This document shows, one piece after another, positions 20,798 to 29,357 of a stretch of DNA of 64,000 bases. The notes under the pieces are model-generated. The model made no database searches and had not been told where the DNA came from. It worked only from the letters and a program-made list of their open reading frames with translations. A program made the position numbers and the translations under genes. This DNA is from Opitutales bacterium (GTDB lineage Bacteria; Verrucomicrobiota; Verrucomicrobiia; Opitutales; Oceanipulchritudinaceae). Numbering within the stretch: the first letter of the stretch is position 1; the number at the start of each line of letters is the position of its first letter. The DNA lies in assembly GCA_016932335.1 (NCBI GenBank), contig JAFGCZ010000001.1, forward strand, positions 175,714-239,713. The letters run 5' to 3'.

Positions 20798-21766
20798 ATG
20801 ACTGAAAACAATTCTGATGCTCAGCCTTTGCTGCAATCTTCACAAACCTCTGATGAAATCGACCTCATCGAACTGTTCGATACCTATGTGCGTCCTTATT
20901 GGAGGCGCTATTGTGTCGCAGGATTAATCGGTGGATTTCTTTTTGCCGTTGCCTCTGTCTTTGTCACCCCTCAATACGAGGCGACCACTACGGCTCAGGT
21001 TTATACCGGAGACAGTACTAATATGAAGAGCGGTTTCGGTGGGCTGGCTTCTCTGGCCGGCATCAGTATGAATGCCGGTAATACGGATGTCCTCTTTAAC
21101 ACCAAATACATTCGCTCCCGTGAGCTGGCCGATGCCTTCATTGCCCAATACGATCTGCGCAAGGAGCTCTTTTATAAGGGGCTAAATGAGAGTGATGAGT
21201 TCAAACCTTCGTTCAGTTTACGCAAAGCGCTGACCGGCTGGATGTCTTCCAATCCGGTCGAAGGTATCGAAGACGAGGATATTTTCACCACACCCGGACC
21301 GACCAAGGAGCAGGTTTATAAAAAGTTTGAGAAGACCTTTCTGATCAGTGTCAACAACAAGGATATGACGGCTGATGTAACCGTGCGCTGGAAGGATCCA
21401 CTGAAGGCCAAGCAGTGGGCCAATGCCTACATTCAATTTGTGAATGGAATTCTCCGCGAGAAGGCTATCCGCGAGAGCAACCTGAAGATTCAGTACCTGG
21501 AGAGCCAGATCGACAAGAACCGTTCCATTGAGGTGCAGCAGTCTATTTACTCCCTTATTGAAAACGAGCTCAAGCAAATTGCCGTGGCCGAGTCTTCCGA
21601 GCAATACGCCTTCAAGGTGATCGAGCGTGCTTTCCTGCCTGAGAGAAAGTCGAGCCCCAATCGTAAGCTCTACTTGCTCATGGGTGGTTTCTTAGGTGTC
21701 TTTATCGTTTTTGCCCGCATCTTTACCCGAGAATTTCTAAGCAGTCTTCGGAAAACGCGTAAATAA
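20798..21766 (+). CDS. Wzz-type chain-length determinant protein
   Basis: A 322-residue inner-membrane protein with a cytoplasmic N-terminus, TM1 at about residues 45-63 ([18 protein letters not shown]), a large periplasmic coiled-coil part and TM2 near the C-terminus ([19 protein letters not shown]). The pre-TM2 stretch with [10 protein letters not shown] is the proline-rich signature of polysaccharide co-polymerases. It sets polymer length with Wzy. There is no fused or adjacent tyrosine kinase (Wzc C-domain), which group 1 capsule systems usually have. Confidence 0.87.
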   Translation: MTENNSDAQPLLQSSQTSDEIDLIELFDTYVRPYWRRYCVAGLIGGFLFAVASVFVTPQYEATTTAQVYTGDSTNMKSGFGGLASLAGISMNAGNTDVLFNTKYIRSRELADAFIAQYDLRKELFYKGLNESDEFKPSFSLRKALTGWMSSNPVEGIEDEDIFTTPGPTKEQVYKKFEKTFLISVNNKDMTADVTVRWKDPLKAKQWANAYIQFVNGILREKAIRESNLKIQYLESQIDKNRSIEVQQSIYSLIENELKQIAVAESSEQYAFKVIERAFLPERKSSPNRKLYLLMGGFLGVFIVFARIFTREFLSSLRKTRK

Positions 21767-21804
21767 GTTTTCACATAGTATTCATTCATACATTCATTCT
21801 TTCC

Positions 21805-22866
21805 ATGGAGAAAAAAGTAGCACTCATTACCGGAATTACCGGGCAGGACGGTTCCTACCTGGCTGAACAGCTCATCGAAAAAGGCTATGCCGTTCACGGT
21901 ATGCTCCGCCGTTCCAGCTCTTTCAATACCGGTCGTATTGATCACCTTTACAATAACCCGGAAATTCACGGCCAGTCGCTCTTTCTCCACTACGGAGACT
22001 TGACTGATTCCAGTAACCTCAACCGCCTCATCGAAAAGGTGGCTCCGGACGAAATTTACAACCTTGGCGCTCAGAGCCATGTGAAGGTGTCCTTTGAGGT
22101 TCCTGAATACACTGCTGAGGTGGACGGTATCGGTACGCTGCGCTTTCTCGATGCTATTAAAGAGGCTGGCCTCAAAGATAAAACCCGTTTTTACCAGGCA
22201 TCCACGAGTGAGCTTTACGGTAAGGTGCAGGCGGTTCCTCAGGACGAAGAAACGCCTTTCTACCCGCGCTCTCCTTATGCGGTGGCCAAGATGTATGGTT
22301 TTTGGATCATCGTGAACTACCGTGAAGCTTATGGCATCCATGCCTCCAACGGTATCCTTTTTAATCACGAATCGCCCCGCCGCGGCGGCACTTTTGTTAC
22401 CCGTAAGATCACTCAGGCTGCTGTAGCCATCAAGTTGGGAAAACAGGAAAAACTGAGTCTGGGGAATCTGGATGCCAAGCGCGACTGGGGCTATGCTCCT
22501 GAATACACCGAGGGCATGTGGCGCATCCTGCAGCAGGATCAGCCCGATGACTATGTGCTGGCTACCGGAGAAACGCACACCGTGCGTGAGTTTGTCGAAG
22601 AAGCCTTCCGCGAGCTCGACATTGAGCTGGAATTCCGTGGGCAGGGCGTGGACGAACAGGGTGTCTGTGCTAAAACAGGCAAGGTGCTGGTCGATGTCAA
22701 TCCCCGCTATTTCCGTCCCACCGAGGTGGACCTGCTTATCGGCAATCCGGCCAAAGCTAAAGCCAAACTGGGTTGGGAGCCTCAGACAACCTTTAAGTCG
22801 CTGGTGCAGCTCATGGTGCGCGAGGATTACCGTATGGCCCAAAGTAGTTGCCATCAGATGTCCTGA
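21805..22866 (+). CDS. gmd: GDP-mannose 4,6-dehydratase
   Basis: First step from GDP-mannose to GDP-L-fucose. The 353-residue short-chain dehydrogenase shows [20 protein letters not shown] at the NAD-binding end, [22 protein letters not shown] with [10 protein letters not shown] as the Y-x-x-x-K pair, and the GMD-specific [16 protein letters not shown]. Length is normal. fcl follows after 3 bases, so GDP-4-keto-6-deoxymannose is passed straight on. Confidence 0.96.
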   Translation: MEKKVALITGITGQDGSYLAEQLIEKGYAVHGMLRRSSSFNTGRIDHLYNNPEIHGQSLFLHYGDLTDSSNLNRLIEKVAPDEIYNLGAQSHVKVSFEVPEYTAEVDGIGTLRFLDAIKEAGLKDKTRFYQASTSELYGKVQAVPQDEETPFYPRSPYAVAKMYGFWIIVNYREAYGIHASNGILFNHESPRRGGTFVTRKITQAAVAIKLGKQEKLSLGNLDAKRDWGYAPEYTEGMWRILQQDQPDDYVLATGETHTVREFVEEAFRELDIELEFRGQGVDEQGVCAKTGKVLVDVNPRYFRPTEVDLLIGNPAKAKAKLGWEPQTTFKSLVQLMVREDYRMAQSSCHQMS

Positions 22867-22869
22867 GTC

Positions 22870-23805
22870 ATGAAGCCGTCCGATAAAATTTATGTAGCCG
22901 GCCATCGCGGAATGGTTGGTTCCGCCATCGTCCGTTGTTTGCGTCAGGCCGGGTATGAGCACATCATCACCCGCACTCATGCCGAGCTGGATCTTACCCG
23001 ACAGGCAGAGGTGGAAGCCTTTTATACTGCGGAAAAACCCGATGTAGCCATCATCGCCGCCGCCAGGGTGGGGGGCATCCATGCCAACAGCACCTATCCG
23101 GCACAGTTTATTTACGACAATCTGGCTATCGCCCAGAACACCATCGACGGTGCCTACCGCGCCGGGGTTGCCCGGGTGTTCTTTCTCGGAAGTTCCTGCA
23201 TCTATCCCAAGCATGCGCCGCAACCCATGCCGGAAAGCTGTCTTTTGACCAGTGAGCTGGAGCCGACCAACGAGGCCTACGCCATTGCCAAGATTGCCGG
23301 TCTCAAACTCTGCCAGCACTACCGCACCCAATACGGCGTGTGCTATCACTCGGCCATGCCCACCAATCTCTATGGGCCCGGTGATAACTACCACCCCGAG
23401 AACAGCCATGTGTTGCCGGCGCTCATCCGCCGCTTCCACGAAGCCAAAGCGCAGCAGTTGCCTTCGGTTACCATTTGGGGTACGGGCACACCGCGCCGGG
23501 AATTTCTCCATGTGGACGATCTGGCCTCGGCCTGCCTCGTCCTCCTGCAGGCAGAAAATCCACCCCACTGGGCCAACGTGGGCACCGGCGAAGATCTGCA
23601 GATCCGAGAGCTGGCCGCACTCGTGGCCGATGTTGTCGGCTACACCGGAGAGATCCTCACCGATCCATCCAAGCCCGACGGCACCCCGCAGAAACTGCTC
23701 GATGTCTCGCTCCTTAAATCTCTCGGATGGAAACCTCAATTGGACTTGAGAGAAGGTATTCTCAATGCTTATAACGACTTTAAGCAAAGCGAATACCGAC
23801 ATTAA
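22870..23805 (+). CDS. fcl: GDP-L-fucose synthase
   Basis: Bifunctional 3,5-epimerase/4-reductase that finishes GDP-L-fucose. The 311-residue protein has the family start ([16 protein letters not shown]), [18 protein letters not shown] and the catalytic [12 protein letters not shown], then [20 protein letters not shown] 710-codon open frame lies antisense to gmd-fcl but is only a composition shadow. A small GC-rich hairpin (CCCGGC/GCCGGG) lies about 60 bases after the stop. Confidence 0.96.
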   Translation: MKPSDKIYVAGHRGMVGSAIVRCLRQAGYEHIITRTHAELDLTRQAEVEAFYTAEKPDVAIIAAARVGGIHANSTYPAQFIYDNLAIAQNTIDGAYRAGVARVFFLGSSCIYPKHAPQPMPESCLLTSELEPTNEAYAIAKIAGLKLCQHYRTQYGVCYHSAMPTNLYGPGDNYHPENSHVLPALIRRFHEAKAQQLPSVTIWGTGTPRREFLHVDDLASACLVLLQAENPPHWANVGTGEDLQIRELAALVADVVGYTGEILTDPSKPDGTPQKLLDVSLLKSLGWKPQLDLREGILNAYNDFKQSEYRH

Positions 23806-23907
23806 GCGTTAGGGTTATGGTTGATAGTTGATTTTTGAAACCTATAAATTCAGGTGATTGCCCGGCATGCCGCCGGGACATCGTAACCAAACCCAAAGGT
23901 TTTCAAA

Positions 23908-24611
23908 ATGAGCTTAAAATATGCTCTGTTCAGCAATCACCTGACCGCTGATCCGCATGACTATATGGCCATTCCTCAGGATGCCGTGATTAAAACCGAG
24001 GAAGACATCATCGACCTCATGATCAGCCGCGGGTCCACCGTGACCAAAGCCGAGGCCCTCTCCGTGCTCGAAGAATACGCCACCGCCCTGACCCAGGTTC
24101 TCGAGGACGGTAACCGCGTCAACACCTCGCTCTTCAATGTGGCCCCCAGCGTTATCGGCGTCTTCAACGACCTCTCCGACAACTTCGATGCTGCCCGCCA
24201 CAGCATCAAACTCAATGTCTCTCCCGGCGTGCGCCTGAAAAAGGTTTCCGAAGACATCAAAGCCACCAAAGTCATTGGAGAAGCCGTTATTCCCATTCTC
24301 CTGGAATATTACGACTACAGCAGCGACACCATGGCGAGCTCAGCACGGCCACCGGCCCTGCCTTTATCCGCGGCGCCAATCTGAAAATCGATCCCGAAGA
24401 CCCCGAGCAGGGCGTCTACTTTGTCAACGAAACCGGTGCCGAGTTCAAGGTCCCCCAGCTGCTGCGCAACAAGCCCAAAGAACTCCTCTTCATGAATCCC
24501 GAAGGCCTCACCGGAAATTCGATTACCCTGGAGGTGCGCAATAAATCGAAGAATTCGAAAACACTTCGGTCGGGAAATTATCCCAGTGAGCTCAAGGCAA
24601 TGACCCAATAA
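23908..24611 (+). pseudogene. HU-like DNA-binding protein with DUF4469 domain, interrupted by a frameshift
   Basis: The first frame (23908 to about 24338) encodes the N-terminal HU-like domain (MSLKYALFSNHLTADPHDYM, then ISRGSTVTKAEALSVLEEY), as in the HU-CCDC81/DUF4469 proteins common in Bacteroidota and Verrucomicrobiota. That frame then runs into unrelated residues and stops at 24384. The missing C-terminal Ig-like DUF4469 domain continues in the +2 frame from about 24339 to a TAA at 24609-24611 (FIRGANLKIDPEDPEQGVYF, then KPKELLFMNPEGLTGNSITL). One base lost near 24339 explains it. Either the gene is newly broken or the base is a sequence error. It sits between fcl and the rfb genes. Confidence 0.8.
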
Positions 24612-24621
24612 CGAAAAACCC

Positions 24622-24736
24622 TTATAAGAGGACGATCACGGCTCCCATAAGAGGATGGACACGGTCCTTATGGGAGGACGGACACGGTCCTTGTGGGAGG
24701 ACGGTCGTGGTTCTTATAGGAGGACGATCGTGGATA
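24622..24736. repeat. Five-copy 23-nt imperfect tandem repeat
   Basis: Five head-to-tail units start at 24622, 24645, 24668, 24691 and 24714, each exactly 23 bases. All share the core GAGGA followed by CGG/CGATC and a terminal GG; the first half varies (TTATAAG, CCATAAG, TTATGGG, TTGTGGG, TTATAGG). The array starts 10 bases after the frameshifted HU-like gene. The unit length is not a multiple of three and no spacers are present. Confidence 0.9.
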
Positions 24737-25064
24737 CAGGAAAATGAGGTTTACGGAGTGTGATTACCATCAAAACCCCCGAAACAGTAGTAGCCACCGC
24801 TGATGGTAGAGGAACCGGTGTTTTGTTCGGCCAACATCGGATAGCTTGGCAGAGTCTATGCAAAACCCACTCATGGCAATTCTGCCGATTTCGCTCCGCG
24901 AGACCTCTGATCCCCCGGATGAGAGTACCCAATGCAACCGATGCAGTTGCACAAAGGACGGACGCCACCACTCGCGAAAACGTCTTGAGGGATGCCCCCT
25001 AACCGAGCGGAAATGCACTCAAAAAACTTCCACCATCCTGCCTTTTCCGATTGCCAACCCACCC

Positions 25065-25157
25065 ATGGGGCGCTTCAATCAACCCCGCTTCGATAGAGGC
25101 GCCCCATTTTCAACATTCCCTGCTGAGGGATATTCCTCCCGGCAGGGAATTGCTTTT
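25065..25157. terminator. Two successive terminator-like hairpins upstream of rfbH
   Basis: First hairpin: ATGGGGCGC (25065-25073) with GCGCCCCAT (25099-25107), then TTT. Second hairpin: ATTCCCTGC (25115-25123) with GCAGGGAAT (25142-25150), with a possible inner GGGA/TCCC pairing, followed by TGCTTTTTG. A third GCAGGGAA copy at 25159 could compete for the left arm. They end about 80 bases before rfbH and may terminate or attenuate transcription entering the rfb half. Confidence 0.5.
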
Positions 25158-25236
25158 TGCAGGGAAACATTTTCTACTATTACCCTATAGGAGTATAGCT
25201 CAGCTTTATTCCGCTGAACATATTGAATAAGACAGG

Positions 25237-26586
25237 ATGACCCGAAAAGAATCACTAAAAAAACAGATACTGGAACTAAGTAAGGAGTATTATAACGAAG
25301 CACATGCTTCAAACACTGCTTTTGTTCCTGGAGAAACCTTTATTAATTATGGTGGTCGCTATTTTGATGCTCAAGAGATGGTTAACTTAGTTGATTCGTC
25401 TTTGGATTTTTGGCTGACTGCAGGCCCTTGGGCACGAAAATTTGAAACTAGTTTTGCGAAGTGGATTGGGTCTCGGTTTTGTTCCCTGACGAATTCTGGC
25501 TCATCTGCTAATTTGTTGGCTTTTATGGCACTGACATCTACGGAATTAGGCGAACGCCGTATCTGTAGAGGAGATGAAGTGATTACAGTTGCATGCGGAT
25601 TTCCTACTACGATTACTCCTTGCATTCAGTTTGGGGCCGTTCCGGTTTTTATTGATGTGACTGTCCCACAGTATAATATTGACATTACTAGGCTTGAAGA
25701 TGCTCTTTCTGATAAGACTAAGGCTGTAATGGTTGCGCATACGCTGGGGAATCCCTTTAATGTGCAAGCGGTAAAGTCATTTTGTGATCGTCATAATCTG
25801 TGGCTGGTGGAGGACAATTGTGATGCCCTCGGATCAACGGTAGTAGTGGATGGAATTGAACGCAAAACCGGCACGATTGGTCATTTGGGAACCAGTAGCT
25901 TTTACCCTCCACACCATATGACTATGGGAGAAGGGGGCGCTGTATACACAAATGATGCATTACTTCACAAGTTAGTGAATTCTTATCGCGACTGGGGTAG
26001 AGATTGCTGGTGTGTTGGTGGTGTTGATAATACCTGTCGCAAACGATTCAGTAAACAATACGGTGAACTTCCAACGGGGTATGATCATAAATATGTTTAC
26101 TCTCATTTCGGATATAATCTCAAGGTTACCGATATGCAGGCGGCCATTGGATGTGCTCAATTGCAGAAGCTGGATGGTATTGTTTCAGCCCGAAAAAGTA
26201 ACTTTCAGCGATTAAAAGAAGGCCTGCTTGGTAGTGATTTTCTGATCCTACCTGAGGCGGAGCCAAGTTCGGACCCGAGTTGGTTTGGCTTTCTTATCTC
26301 TGTAACGAAAGATGCTCCTTTTTCGCGCAATGATCTTTCTGAATATCTTGAAGCTCATAAAATCCAGACACGAAATCTGTTTGCGGGTAATCTCCTTAAG
26401 CATCCTGCATTTGACGATATGCGTAGAAATGGGGAGGGGTATCGTGTCGTAGGAAATCTTGATTCAACTGATTTTATTATGGAAAATACACTCTGGATCG
26501 GGGTCTATCCTGGAATGACATCAGAGATGTTGGATTATATGATAGCTACGATTAAGAACTTTATTGAATCTACCTCAAAAAAATAA
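25237..26586 (+). CDS. rfbH: CDP-4-keto-6-deoxy-D-glucose 3-dehydrase (RfbH/DdhC, E1)
   Basis: PMP- and [2Fe-2S]-dependent dehydrase that removes the C-3 hydroxyl of CDP-4-keto-6-deoxyglucose, the committing step to 3,6-dideoxyhexoses. The 449-residue protein is of the DegT/aminotransferase fold, but the PLP-binding Lys is replaced by His in YPPHHMTMGEGG, the hallmark of RfbH/E1. Further signatures are TNSGSSANLLA and RDWGRDCWCVGGVDNTCRKR, whose cysteines fit the cluster ligands. E1 needs an electron-donating reductase (RfbI/DdhD), which is not in the window. Its stop overlaps the rfbF start (TAATG). Confidence 0.95.
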   Translation: MTRKESLKKQILELSKEYYNEAHASNTAFVPGETFINYGGRYFDAQEMVNLVDSSLDFWLTAGPWARKFETSFAKWIGSRFCSLTNSGSSANLLAFMALTSTELGERRICRGDEVITVACGFPTTITPCIQFGAVPVFIDVTVPQYNIDITRLEDALSDKTKAVMVAHTLGNPFNVQAVKSFCDRHNLWLVEDNCDALGSTVVVDGIERKTGTIGHLGTSSFYPPHHMTMGEGGAVYTNDALLHKLVNSYRDWGRDCWCVGGVDNTCRKRFSKQYGELPTGYDHKYVYSHFGYNLKVTDMQAAIGCAQLQKLDGIVSARKSNFQRLKEGLLGSDFLILPEAEPSSDPSWFGFLISVTKDAPFSRNDLSEYLEAHKIQTRNLFAGNLLKHPAFDDMRRNGEGYRVVGNLDSTDFIMENTLWIGVYPGMTSEMLDYMIATIKNFIESTSKK

Positions 26587-27365
26587 TGAAAGCTGTTATT
26601 CTAGCAGGAGGGTTTGGTACTCGGCTTAGTGAAGCGACGAACATGATTCCTAAACCGATGGTCGAGATTGGTGGAAAGCCGATTTTATGGCATATCATGA
26701 AGACCTATAGTTTCTACGGCATCAATGAATTCGTTATTTGCTGTGGTTATAAGCAATACGTGATTAAGGAGTACTTTGCTAATTACTTTCGTCACAACAG
26801 TGATATGACTGTGGACTTATCGGATAGCTCAATTGAAATTCATGATAATTATTCCGAGAACTGGAAAGTTACCATGATTGATACCGGGCTCAATACGATG
26901 ACGGGGGGTCGTATTAAGCGGATTCAAAAATATATTGGCAACGATCGCTTTTTACTGACCTATGGTGATGGCGTAGCTGACGTAAATATAGCTGAGCTTT
27001 TAAAGACTCACGAAGCGTCGGCGTGTGCTTTGACATTAACGGCCTATCAGCCCGAAGGAAAATTTGGTGCATTACAAATTAACCCATCTACAGGAATGGT
27101 TACATCGTTTAGAGAAAAACCGGATGGCGATAAAAATTGGATCAATGCCGGTTACTTTGTCTGCGAACCGGAGGTTTTTGATTATATAAAAGAGGGAGAT
27201 AGTAGTATTTTTGAGCGAAAACCATTAGAAGATATTGCTCGCGATGGAAAGATGAAGGCTTATCGCCACTCCAGCTTTTGGAAACCTATGGATACGCTGA
27301 GAGATAATATTGAGCTGAATGAACTGTGGGATTCGGGAAAAGCACCTTGGAAACTTTGGAAATAG
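26586..27365 (+). CDS. rfbF: Glucose-1-phosphate cytidylyltransferase
   Basis: Makes CDP-glucose from glucose-1-phosphate and CTP, entry point of the CDP-dideoxyhexose route. The 259-residue protein starts MKAVILAGGFGTRLSEATN and has PKPMVEIGGKPILWHIMKTY, LLTYGDGVADVNIAELL and the KPMDTLRDNIELNELW tail of the RfbF family. Length matches the Salmonella enzyme. rfbG starts 5 bases downstream. Confidence 0.96.
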   Translation: MKAVILAGGFGTRLSEATNMIPKPMVEIGGKPILWHIMKTYSFYGINEFVICCGYKQYVIKEYFANYFRHNSDMTVDLSDSSIEIHDNYSENWKVTMIDTGLNTMTGGRIKRIQKYIGNDRFLLTYGDGVADVNIAELLKTHEASACALTLTAYQPEGKFGALQINPSTGMVTSFREKPDGDKNWINAGYFVCEPEVFDYIKEGDSSIFERKPLEDIARDGKMKAYRHSSFWKPMDTLRDNIELNELWDSGKAPWKLWK

Positions 27366-27370
27366 GAAAT

Positions 27371-28444
27371 ATGCAGCATTTTTCAGACTTTTATCGTGGA
27401 AAAAAGGTTCTTGTCACTGGGCATACCGGGTTTAAGGGTTCTTGGCTTTCTCTTTGGCTTCTGGAGCTTGGAGCTGAAGTTGTGGGTCTTGGGCTTGACC
27501 CTTATACGGACAGAGATAATTTCAACCTCTGTAAACTATCAAATAAAATGATAGATATCCGCGGCGATATTAGAGATGTGAAACTGCTTCAACGGATTTT
27601 TAGGGAGCACCAGCCAGAGATTGTCTTTCATTTGGCGGCTCAGCCTCTTGTTCGCGAATCCTATGAAAGACCTGTAGAAACTTATGAGGTCAATGTTATG
27701 GGAACCATTCATGTTCTTGAGGCGATTAAGGCTTCAGATAGTGTTAAAGTGGGGGTCATGATTACGACCGACAAGTGTTACGAAAATAAGGAGCAAATCT
27801 GGGGCTATCGGGAAGATGATCCAATGGGGGGCTATGATCCTTATTCTTCCAGTAAGGGAGCTGCGGAAATAGCTATTTCCAGTTGGCGCAGAAGCTTCTT
27901 TAATCCTGACAGATTTTCAGAGCATGGTAAATCTATTGCCAGCGCTCGTGCAGGGAATGTTATTGGTGGTGGTGATTGGGCTAAGGATAGGATTGTTCCG
28001 GATTGCATTCGGGCTATTGAGGCCGGACTTCCAATCCGGATACGTAATCCTAAGGCAGTGCGCCCTTGGCAGCATGTACTTGAACCTCTCAGTGGCTACC
28101 TTCTTTTAGGTATGAAAATGTGGAGTGAACCGACTAAGTATTGCCAGGCGTGGAATTTTGGCCCTGGCGTAGAGTCTGTTTCAACCGTTTGGGACGTCGC
28201 CCGTTTGATTGTGGAACAGTATGGTGAGGGGTCTGTTGAGGACGTTTCTCAGGCTGGCGACTTGCACGAGGCTGGTCTTTTGAATCTCGATGTTTCAAAG
28301 GCTAGAACATTTCTTGGCTGGAAGCCAAAACTCGACGTTTCTTGTGCTGTTAAGATGATTGTTGATTGGTACAAATCGTATCAGTTTTCCGATGCATATA
28401 CTCTTTGCTCTAGGCAGATTAATGAACTTTTTTGCTATGAGTGA
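27371..28444 (+). CDS. rfbG: CDP-glucose 4,6-dehydratase
   Basis: Converts CDP-glucose to CDP-4-keto-6-deoxyglucose. The 357-residue protein has VTGHTGFKGSWLSLWLLELG, FHLAAQPLVRESYERPVETY and TTDKCYENKEQIWGYRE with a YDPYSSSKGAAEIA Y-x-x-x-K site, all typical of RfbG. The ATG at 27371 is chosen over an in-frame ATG at 27326 because it avoids overlap with rfbF and gives the usual family start. The end overlaps the next gene by 8 bases. Confidence 0.96.
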   Translation: MQHFSDFYRGKKVLVTGHTGFKGSWLSLWLLELGAEVVGLGLDPYTDRDNFNLCKLSNKMIDIRGDIRDVKLLQRIFREHQPEIVFHLAAQPLVRESYERPVETYEVNVMGTIHVLEAIKASDSVKVGVMITTDKCYENKEQIWGYREDDPMGGYDPYSSSKGAAEIAISSWRRSFFNPDRFSEHGKSIASARAGNVIGGGDWAKDRIVPDCIRAIEAGLPIRIRNPKAVRPWQHVLEPLSGYLLLGMKMWSEPTKYCQAWNFGPGVESVSTVWDVARLIVEQYGEGSVEDVSQAGDLHEAGLLNLDVSKARTFLGWKPKLDVSCAVKMIVDWYKSYQFSDAYTLCSRQINELFCYE

Positions 28445-29357
28445 AAAAATGAAAAAGAAATTATATATATTTGGCGGTAATGGATTTGTTGGGAAAAATA
28501 TAGTTAGAACTTATGCAAAAGAGTATGATCTGGTTGTTTTTAGCAGATCTTTTGATGAGGTGTTCTTCAAGCAGTATCCGCAGGTTGAGTGTGTTCAAAT
28601 TGATCTGGAGAAAGATTTAATACCCCGTATTTATGATGCTCCTGACTTTATAATTAATCTTGTTTCAATTGTAACAGCAGAAAGAAGTTTGTCTCTATTT
28701 GACAGTTTGGTGTCTTCTAATGTAAAAGTCCTTGTTAATTTATACCAAAGATTTTCAGGTAGCGATCTCAAGCTGTTTATTCAATTTGGTAGCGTTGAGG
28801 AATACGGAAATATATGCCCTCCGTATCAAGAAGATTTTCGTGAGTCTCCTGATTCGCCTTATGGGTTGGTAAAGCAATTAACGACCAATATGGCGCTTAT
28901 GCTCTATCGCAATTATGGTTTCCCTGTTGTTGTTGTTCGCCCAAGTAATTTGTATGGTCCTTTTCAGGCGAAAAATAAATTTATCCCTTATGTCGTAGAA
29001 TCGTTAAAGAGAGGTGATTCCATCGACGTCACGTTTTGTGAGCAAAAGCGAGATTTTATATACGTTACGGATTTTGTTGATATATTAATGTCTCTTTTTG
29101 ATAAGTGTGATTTAATTAAAGGTGAAATTATTAACATTGGAAGTGGTAGGAGTATTGAATTAAGAGCGATTATTGAAATGATTAGGTCTCAAATAGAGAC
29201 ATGTTCCAGTGTGAATTATGGCGCTATTCCCTATAGAGAAAATGAAGCTATGGATTTATGTTGTTCTATAGGAAAGTTAGAGCGTTTACTTGGTTGTCGG
29301 TTGGATTTAAATAATACAAAAAGGATTAGTGAATATTTAACTTGTTTTGATCTATGA
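28437..29357 (+). CDS. rfbS: Probable CDP-paratose synthase (RfbS/RfbJ-like reductase)
   Basis: A 306-residue NAD(P)-dependent short-chain dehydrogenase with IFGGNGFVGKNIVRTYA at the nucleotide-binding end and a SPYGLVKQ Y-x-x-x-K site. CEQKRDFIYVTDFVDILMSL and RENEAMDLCCSIGKLERL resemble the corresponding parts of Salmonella RfbS/RfbJ, which reduce CDP-3,6-dideoxy-4-ketoglucose. Paratose rather than abequose is inferred because the next gene is the paratose 2-epimerase. Start alternatives are 28437 and 28449. From here to about 37.0 kb base composition drops sharply toward AT. Confidence 0.72.
   Translation: MSEKMKKKLYIFGGNGFVGKNIVRTYAKEYDLVVFSRSFDEVFFKQYPQVECVQIDLEKDLIPRIYDAPDFIINLVSIVTAERSLSLFDSLVSSNVKVLVNLYQRFSGSDLKLFIQFGSVEEYGNICPPYQEDFRESPDSPYGLVKQLTTNMALMLYRNYGFPVVVVRPSNLYGPFQAKNKFIPYVVESLKRGDSIDVTFCEQKRDFIYVTDFVDILMSLFDKCDLIKGEIINIGSGRSIELRAIIEMIRSQIETCSSVNYGAIPYRENEAMDLCCSIGKLERLLGCRLDLNNTKRISEYLTCFDL

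Larger units (their letters stand above)
24612..25236. other. 625-base non-coding junction between the two halves of the polysaccharide locus
   Basis: It contains a five-unit 23-nt tandem repeat (24622-24736), about 330 bases in which short frames exist on both strands but none resembles a known protein, and two hairpins with T-rich 3' sides (25065-25110, 25115-25157) before rfbH. No JUMPstart/ops element was found. Confidence 0.6.

Noticed and set aside
21670-23802. A 710-codon open frame antisense to gmd and fcl
   Set aside because: Both genes beneath are certain by motifs; the antisense frame has no recognisable domain and follows from codon bias of the true genes.
24622-24736. CRISPR array
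   Set aside because: The 23-base units are directly adjacent with no spacers, and no cas genes are present.
24622-24736. Series of ribosome-binding sites because each unit contains GGAGGA
   Set aside because: No start codons or open frames are placed consistently after the units; the similarity is incidental.
24846-25190. A 114-codon frame in the junction region as a gene
   Set aside because: Composition is atypical, it overlaps both hairpins, and no homology or start signal was recognised.
24740-25236. JUMPstart/ops element for RfaH control
   Set aside because: GGCGGTAG was not found; only a partial TGGTAG occurs.
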